From NCBI GenBank assembly GCA_001929475.1, contig LXFE01000246.1:1-25130 (forward strand): DNA of 25,130 nucleotides. Direction: 5' to 3'. The stretch is from Neolecta irregularis DAH-3. Lineage: Eukaryota; Ascomycota; Neolectomycetes; Neolectales; Neolectaceae. The translations under genes and the position numbers were made by a program. Of the stretch, positions 18,414 to 25,130 are shown piece after piece (position 1 is the first letter of the stretch; each line of letters opens with the position of its first letter). A model generated the notes under the pieces. That model did not search any database and was not told where the DNA came from. It worked only from the letters and a program-made list of their open reading frames with translations.

Positions 18414-21181
18414 TCAAAGTTCGGGAGCTTTTCTCTTCAACTCTGGATTTCCTGATGCTTGAGGATCTTCACAAATTTGCTTCTCGATAAAATATTTGGC
18501 GTCGTCGAAACCGGTGATCAGAATTTCGTGCATTGCTATACGAGCTAGTGTTTCAGATCAGGACATAAAAGCATTTACTTACGAGTCTTCTTAATTTGAC
18601 CCCACCTGCGCTTAGCTTTCATTTCGGGATCAAGAGGATGATTGGATGCAATATAACTGATGGCATGCTGAAAGTAAGAATATGGATATCTTGGTTAGGT
18701 ACCTTGCTATACCACATTTTTAGGTCGTCATCTCCTTGTATCCCTTTGATTGGATCTTGCCCAATAAAATTGAGAGAAGCTTTAACCCTCTTTGTGACAT
18801 CACGAGCGCCAATAAGATTAATTAGTCCAGCACAAGCCTTTCCAACTCCAAAGAAAATGACATTTTTGGCATCTGCAAGTCTTAATTAAAGTTATAAAAC
18901 ATGATATTGTTGGGGACCATACTCGATATAATTATCCCAAGTATACAAACATAATTCTTTCGTTGCAGACTCGATGGTATAATCAGGGTCCTTGAGATTT
19001 CATTAATGATAAATCGAAATACAAGGCAACTTACATCAACGCCGGTTAACATTGCCGGCACATTTACGTCAATAAGACCATAATTCTGAGACATTATCCA
19101 TTCAATACACGTATTCGCGTGATCAAGCTTTAACGTCAACCAAAAAGTGACTCAATACATGCCATACAAGGAACGACTTGTGCAGTTCTACCTTGTTGGA
19201 CAAGGGATCTGTCTGGGCATAAACTTCGGGCCTTTTATCAGAACAGACGTAAGTGTATCATACGCATCATGGATGAAAAGTACAAGTGTCTCAGCATTGT
19301 AAAAACCGGGCCTTGATTGTCAGAAGGCGGTAATATGTTGTACTTACGAACAAACAGCTTCGTCTTTGAATGATTCTGAAACATAATCACGAGCAATTGG
19401 GAGTTTCATCATATTCCAGGCTTCCGTCATTTTCTTGACTTGATAGCCGCGAACTACATCTGGTCGTTAATTTTGCATTTTCCCATTACATACCGTGTAG
19501 TATATCAGGAGTAGGAAATAGAGGATCTTTGTTTAGTCACGCAAACCAGACAACGACATACCAACAGAAAAACGCTTGGGTGTCATGCATTTCCAATATT
19601 TCGATTGTTCTATACTTACCAGCTGAACGGTCTCAGCAGCCTTCCGGCTTGCAAATGATTGAGGAAGTTGCGGAGGTGGTTCTCCCATTAACACGCGAGT
19701 ACATGCTAATGCAGAGTTGGATATTGAATCAAGATTGTAGCCGCCCTATCAGTTAGTATTCAGGAAAAAAGAGCGATAAACTTCAAGGATGACAGCAATC
19801 TTTCCCCCTGCAAGACTCATGAGCATATGGGTCATATGTGCATAAGCTGGAGGAGTGACATAACATTGACCTAGAGGATCTCCTTTCGCAGCATCGAACC
19901 CAGCCGAGACTAACCGTTAGGCTATGTGCCAAAGATGGAGGTGGACATACCAATTACCAAATCCGGGTTAAATTCATGAGCAATTGGCATAACTATCCTC
20001 TGGAAAGCATATATATAATCTCCATCACCCATTCCACCACACGGCCAAGGTATGTTGACATTTCTGGGGATCAGGACAAGATTTGAAAGTTGAAGAGAAT
20101 ACTTTCCGAGGCCAGCCCCAATACCACATCTCGTGTGTCCCCCATCGGGACTTCCAGGGAAAAAATATCCACGATCATGACGATGTATAGATATATAAAG
20201 CACATCACCATCATCATACAGACATTTTTGCGTTCCATTTCCTGAGTGTTAGCGCTGGAATGACGTTATCATCCCAACCATGATGAACGTCCCTTAGCGT
20301 TAGACAAGGTTTTAAATGATTTTTCATACCAATCCAAGATCAAAATTTTGTTAACGTGCTCATATTTCTGCTTGGTAACCTTGGCAGCAATGGCAGCGTT
20401 ACTGAAAAGACAGAAACCCATTGGTTGATGCGGTTCAGCATGGTGTCCCGGGGGGCGAACAACTGCAATCGCATTTTTAACTTGACCTTCAATAACTGCG
20501 CAAATTGCTTCGATGGTTGAGCCACAAGATAGTCTTGCACAGAATGCCGATTCGTTATTGAAGTATACAGATGAAGAGGCGTCTTCTAGTTCATTGAGTT
20601 GTTTTATTTGCATGACTGTAACACGTAAGGCTATAAATATGATAGTTCAACTTACATGCTGTATTCAGCATGTTCTCATAATGCTCCGGGGTGTGACATG
20701 TTAAAATTTCCGATTTTGTAGCTTCCCGGACTTTGATACGAGCTAATGTATCTTTGCGCTCCTTGAGAAGAGCTGGCGCTTTGTTCTCGACCAACCCGGC
20801 ATCTACAAGAGTAGCAAAAATTCGCAAAATTCGACGAGGCTCCTCGGGATGTTCTTCGTCGGGATCGACATGCGTATGAAGGGACATCAAAGGGCTATAT
20901 GCGATCCCAGAACGCAACGATGAGATGGGAAGTGGATTTTTGGGAGGCTCAACATGAGTTTCGGCTTCGACTACGCTTTCGGAAGAGGCAGGCGAAGGTG
21001 CGCGTTCCATTCGGGAATGTTCACCATTTGCAAAAGTCGTTGACTCCTCCTGGAGAAGACAAGCGGGATTAATAGTTGGGATATCTAAAGGCGTATCTGA
21101 GGCCGACGAACTTGATTTTCCTACATTCAAAGTGTTGAATGCGGCAGCGGAGTCATGAAGAGCGCCGGCAGGATCAAGCAT
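18414..21181 (-). CDS. HDA1: Class II histone deacetylase with Arb2-like C-terminal domain (Hda1/Clr3)
   Basis: Removes acetyl groups from histone tails for gene silencing in the nucleus. Sixteen exons: 21181-20656, 20615-20330, 20292-20279, 20241-20103, 20063-19951, 19909-19782, 19745-19562, 19526-19494, 19453-19348, 19311-19264, 19231-19168, 19127-19035, 18990-18923, 18880-18703, 18667-18583, 18544-18414; 731 aa. After a Ser-rich leader come [12 protein letters not shown] and the deacetylase core: RPPGHHAEP (His about 233 and 234), DVHHGNGTQ (zinc ligands Asp 272 and His 274), [24 protein letters not shown] (zinc ligand Asp 365) and [11 protein letters not shown]. The C-terminal 230 residues ([30 protein letters not shown]) match the Arb2-type domain of Hda1. 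The DVHHG motif sits in a 14-nt microexon. Introns are 32-44 nt. The start is the first ATG of the open frame. Confidence 0.93.
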
Positions 21182-21478
21182 GATATAGGAGATAAAGCCG
21201 ACAGGAACGCCTAAAAATCCTCCCCGACACTTTAACACAACCCTTTTTCAAGCTGAAGCGGCTGCGGCGTATGTATCGCCTAGCTCCAGCCTGGAGACGT
21301 GTTTTCCGGAGGTTGTGCGCTAAGTTACTGATTGATGCGGTCGGGGAATGAAACCGCCTAGCCCATGTGACGTGACACGCATAGAAGCAAAAATGCAAGA
21401 AACCATTTTCGCGAGTTGAAAAGAGTAGCCAGAGACATATCTACACATTCAAAAGACACATGTTCGTATAAAGAACCG

Positions 21479-24400
21479 TCATTCGCTTGTCCAGTCGGTC
21501 TCGAAACCGCCCACCTGCCAAATCTCATGCTCGTCTTCAAGTTGGTCTAAACCTATATGATCGCCTCCATCTGCCAGTCGTTCACTTTCCAGGGCCGCAA
21601 GACGCATAGCAACACGATCCATATATTCCTTCATTGCTTTTGACCGAGGACCAAGCTCTTCATTCTGCAGGAATTTCTAAATAGTCAGAACGATCACAGT
21701 CGGCAATCGGGTTTACCTCGAACAAAGCGGGTCCGTTTTTGACGAGCTCAAACATCGCGATATAGGCTTGCTCGGCAGCGAGCTTAACCGGGATAATGAT
21801 CTCTCGCACGCACGTAAACACTGTTGGAGCTAGGAATGCGATGTGAGGTTTGATCATCTTGAGAATCAGCTCATCGGGGTTTTACAATTACGCGTACGTC
21901 AAAGCGCAAGCGACTGACCGTCTTGATCACCACAAGTGCCAATCTTTTGTTGTCTGTATTTCCAGATGACACTTGTTCAATAGTTTCAGCCAAACCGGTT
22001 AAAAGTGCTTTTGTCGAACTGAAGCCGATGGAAAGTTTTTCGCTTAGTAATAGCTTCCCAGCTGCAAGTACGGAATTGTTGGAAATAGGTGGCTATTATC
22101 AGAAGATGAACTGCCAGGCTATTGCATACTTGTGAACTTTTCAGTTCTTCGAGGATGTATAGGATGACATTACTAGTCAGATGTAATTCGGTTAATTTCT
22201 CTGGCGCCTCGGCCAGCACCGCATTGAGACCGAGAATAGCAGAATGACTATCGTGTCTCGATAAAATTTTACTTCGAATGATATCGCTGTCGGAGGGGAT
22301 GGATTGCTTCATCAAAGAGCCTAATAGGCGAGCACTCTGAATGACAATTCGATCTACTCGGGTCAAGTTTGCGTTTTCCATTACAGCGAATACCATCTGA
22401 GTTTTCGCATCCTTCCTCAAAAAGTTTCCAGACAGTCTTTTGAGAACCATCACTGAGTAAATGCCCTGCTCGTGCAATAACTTCTTTCATTGCCTTATAC
22501 ATTGCCAATTTTACACCTGGATCGGGATTCGTCGCGCCAAGCGCAAGCTCAGCAATGAGTGGATCAACCCGGGTTTGCATGGCTACCAGAGTACTCAATG
22601 CATCGGCTGCATTTGTTCTCAATGTCGAGTTGTCTGGATCCGCAAGGGCTTTCGTAAATGTTCGTTGAAGCTGAGGAAAGAACGGCTTAAGCTGAATGTT
22701 GACCTGCTTCATCAAGAGATTGAGAGAGGAAAGAATCTCAATTTTGATTTCGCGTTTGGTTCGTTCGCCCATAACGCGGATTAGCGGACCTGTAATTTGA
22801 GCCATGAAAGGCTTTGTGGATTCGGCGTTGGACCGAACGATGATGGCGCCCATTCCAGCTGCTGCCTTCTCTCGTTGCTCTGGAGTTCCTCCAGTTAAGC
22901 CCTGTACAAAGATCGGAAGCACAGCATTGATTCCCTTTGGAATCTTGCAGAACCCTGGAAGTTCTTTCCCAGGATAACCTGTGTATTGCAAAGCGTTAAA
23001 TACGGGAATGACTGCTGCATCGAGTGCAACCTTCCTTGAGGTCTTTACAAATGCAGTCAATGCAACAGATGCTTCAGTCATACATGTTTCATCAGATAGG
23101 GATGTAACGAGAACTTGAACGAGCTCCGGCACATAGGTGAAATAGTCAACTTTGGTGTATTCGACAAAATAGCCCAATTGTTCACAACCAAGAACGCGTT
23201 TGCGATAATCTTCGTGCTGAATAAAATTAGTATAATCTCCTATACTGTATGGCGAACCTTGGCGAGCCCTAAAAGAACCGGCATGAGATTTAAAAGATCG
23301 CTGGAGTCGATAATGCTAGTGGTGACTTGATGTAGCGAATTTTCAATCTCAATCCGAGTTTCCTGGTCTTTTGTTTGCAGAATGGTATCTACCAAGGCGT
23401 GTATAATCTTTTTAAAACGGCGAGTGAAAGCAGAACCAGCAACCTCGGCTAAAGAAGCCAATGCTTTAGCATTAAAAAGTGAGATAGGAATTTCTGTTAA
23501 TGATGGAATGAGAACCGGAAAGATGGCATTTGCACGCATTGACATGATCTCCTTCAAAGCTGCTAATGCAGTAGCTGCAGTTTGATCTGACTGAAGGGCT
23601 CGAAGTAAATCCGGTAAGATTTGATCGATGACACGATCTCCGAATGTTTCTTGGAGAGAATCGAACGACCGCGCAGCAGCCAAGCGAACAGAAACATCTG
23701 TGTCGACTAGGGCCATACGAACTGCTGCAATGAACTCTGTCTCATATTCTTCAATTTGGTGCTGTCCGCAACTTGCCATAATCTCTGTAAGGGCACTGCA
23801 TACTCCCATGCGCATTGCTGCTTCAGTCGACTCGAGATCTGACTGAAGAACAGGCACCAATTGAGCCAAAACAGACTCACCTAGCTTCCTGACAATATCG
23901 CCGAGTGTCTGCGCCGCAACAGTACGGTGTTCTTCATTTGATGATGCAAGATTGGTGATGATAATTGAAGTCATGGCAGGCAGAACTTCCTTAACCATAC
24001 GGGGGGTATTCGATACCATAGCTTTCCAGACATGCAAGGCTGAAAGCCGCACCAGTCCTGATGAATCTTGTCGGGTAATATATAAGGCTGCGAGGAGTCT
24101 ATCCCGGCGTTCCTTGCCCAAGATATCCAAGAGAGCTGTTTTCTGTGTCTCAGTGACGCCGGCATCGTCGTCTTCCGCAAGGTCAATATCGGTCTTTGTA
24201 TTAATACCAGTGATTTTGAACAATAAATCTCCAATGAGTTGGACAGAGCTTTGTCTGATTCGCCAGTTATCGTCAAAGAGACCTCGTTCGAGCTCAGGTA
24301 GGAGAAGATCAACAGACTTGAACGCATAGTTAGCCACAATCATCTTTGCAGCTCGTAGAGATTGATCGGAAACATCTCGTGATTCATCTGCGAGACCAGA

Positions 24401-25130
24401 AAGAACGGGAGGAATAATGCGAGCCAAGTATGGTTGAAATCGTGGGCCAAATGTAGCAGGAAGGTATATGAGTAATGAAATATAACCTTCCCGAACATAT
24501 TCCTTGGGATGAGATGTGTTCCGTAAAATTTCTGGCAAGACCTCATTAAGGCGATCGAGACCGAGACCAGATAGCACTTCACCTATATCTCAGAAATAGC
24601 AAACAGAATAGCGTACTCAATCCCTGTGCAGCACCTTGACGGTCAACTCCACTTGCGTCGGACGACAACACTTCCAGAAGATTATCAATGAGATTTGGGA
24701 AATTTTGTTCTCCCAGTTTCTCAACAAATGTTCCGAGACATTTCGCTGCAGTTGCTCGGGTTCCAGGTACAGGATCTACAAGTACTTCGCGTAAATTTGG
24801 AATCAATCTTTCAAGATAAGGAATGAGTTCCTTGGGTTCAACAACAGAGATGAGACCGTTTAGTGTTTGTGCAGCTCGCTTCTTTGTTCCTGCAGCCCTT
24901 TCCTTCAAACCTCTTTGTAAAATCGGCATGACCTGTGTGAAAATCAGTTCATCCACTGTCCAGAGTTAAAAATACCAGAGCTAAGGAAGACGCATCCAAA
25001 TAATGTACAAATGCCGTTTTCAAAAGAGCAACTAAAGCATCATCAGTATATTTATTCGGACTGCTCAAAGCCTTAAGTAATATTGGTGTAAGTTGTTGGA
25101 TCTCTGGATTGTTGATAACTTCCCCAAACT
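21479..25130 (-). CDS. GCN1: Gcn1, translational activator of the eIF2-alpha kinase Gcn2 (C-terminal part)
   Basis: HEAT-repeat protein that binds stalled or collided ribosomes and activates Gcn2. Eight exons are in the window: 25130-24976 (cut by the edge), 24932-24617, 24582-23258, 23216-22434, 22396-22130, 22092-21898, 21857-21717, 21676-21479; about 1126 aa, roughly the last two fifths of a usual 2600-2700-aa protein. The frame at the edge reads [20 protein letters not shown]. The strongest block is [20 protein letters not shown], the Gcn1 hallmark near the region that binds the Gcn2 RWD domain, with [14 protein letters not shown]-like [20 protein letters not shown] before it and [13 protein letters not shown] near the end. 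It ends in an acidic EDEHEIW tail. Introns are 43, 34, 41, 37, 37, 40 and 40 nt. The 5' half lies beyond the right edge. Confidence 0.95.

Overview
The window looks like compact nuclear DNA from a fungus, most likely an ascomycete. I model 13 protein genes. They include a Zn(II)2Cys6 transcription factor with a PAS-like domain, a Yag7-like protein, the ergosterol enzyme Erg4 and an aspergillopepsin-type protease, all fungal hallmarks. Genes are split by many very small spliceosomal introns. I place about 60, nearly all 32-50 nt, with GT...AG ends and a short CTAAC/CTGAC-like branch site. Such short, dense introns in a small-spaced genome would suit an early-diverging ascomycete (Taphrinomycotina type), but that placement is inference. 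All exon models were built by hand from reading frame, splice signals and recalled family sequence. Coding lengths of all complete models are multiples of three.

Layout, left to right. Bases 1-162 look like one end of a pogo/Tigger-type DNA transposon. Then come: a Zn2Cys6-PAS regulator (274-1320, -); mitochondrial citrate synthase (1826-3448, -); two identical tRNA-Leu(AAG) genes facing away from each other (3730-3811, - and 4092-4173, +) around an AT-rich repeat; Rab escort protein (4355-5864, +); a Yag7-like RGG protein (6035-7532, -); a secreted aspartic protease (7827-9185, -); a Rad57/XRCC3-type RecA-fold protein (9871-10901, +); cytochrome c oxidase subunit 5/IV (10974-11552, -); an Apc15-like protein (11713-12175, -); sterol C-24(28) reductase Erg4 (12322-13942, -); a Ubp3/USP10 deubiquitinase (14044-16216, -) divergent from a Mag2/RNF10 RING ligase (16369-18216, +); a class II histone deacetylase Hda1 with Arb2-like tail (18414-21181, -); and the C-terminal part of Gcn1 (21479 to the right edge, -).

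Most of these are unrelated housekeeping genes. The exception is the right third. A USP10-type deubiquitinase and an RNF10-type E3 ligase, known elsewhere as eraser and writer of 40S ribosomal-protein ubiquitin, start about 150 bp apart in opposite directions. Gcn1, the sensor of stalled or collided ribosomes, lies about 5 kb further on. Other points of interest are a citrate synthase intron that could supply a second start codon for a non-mitochondrial form, a 14-nt microexon carrying the Hda1 zinc-binding motif, and stop-free introns of 3n length in ERG4 and HDA1.
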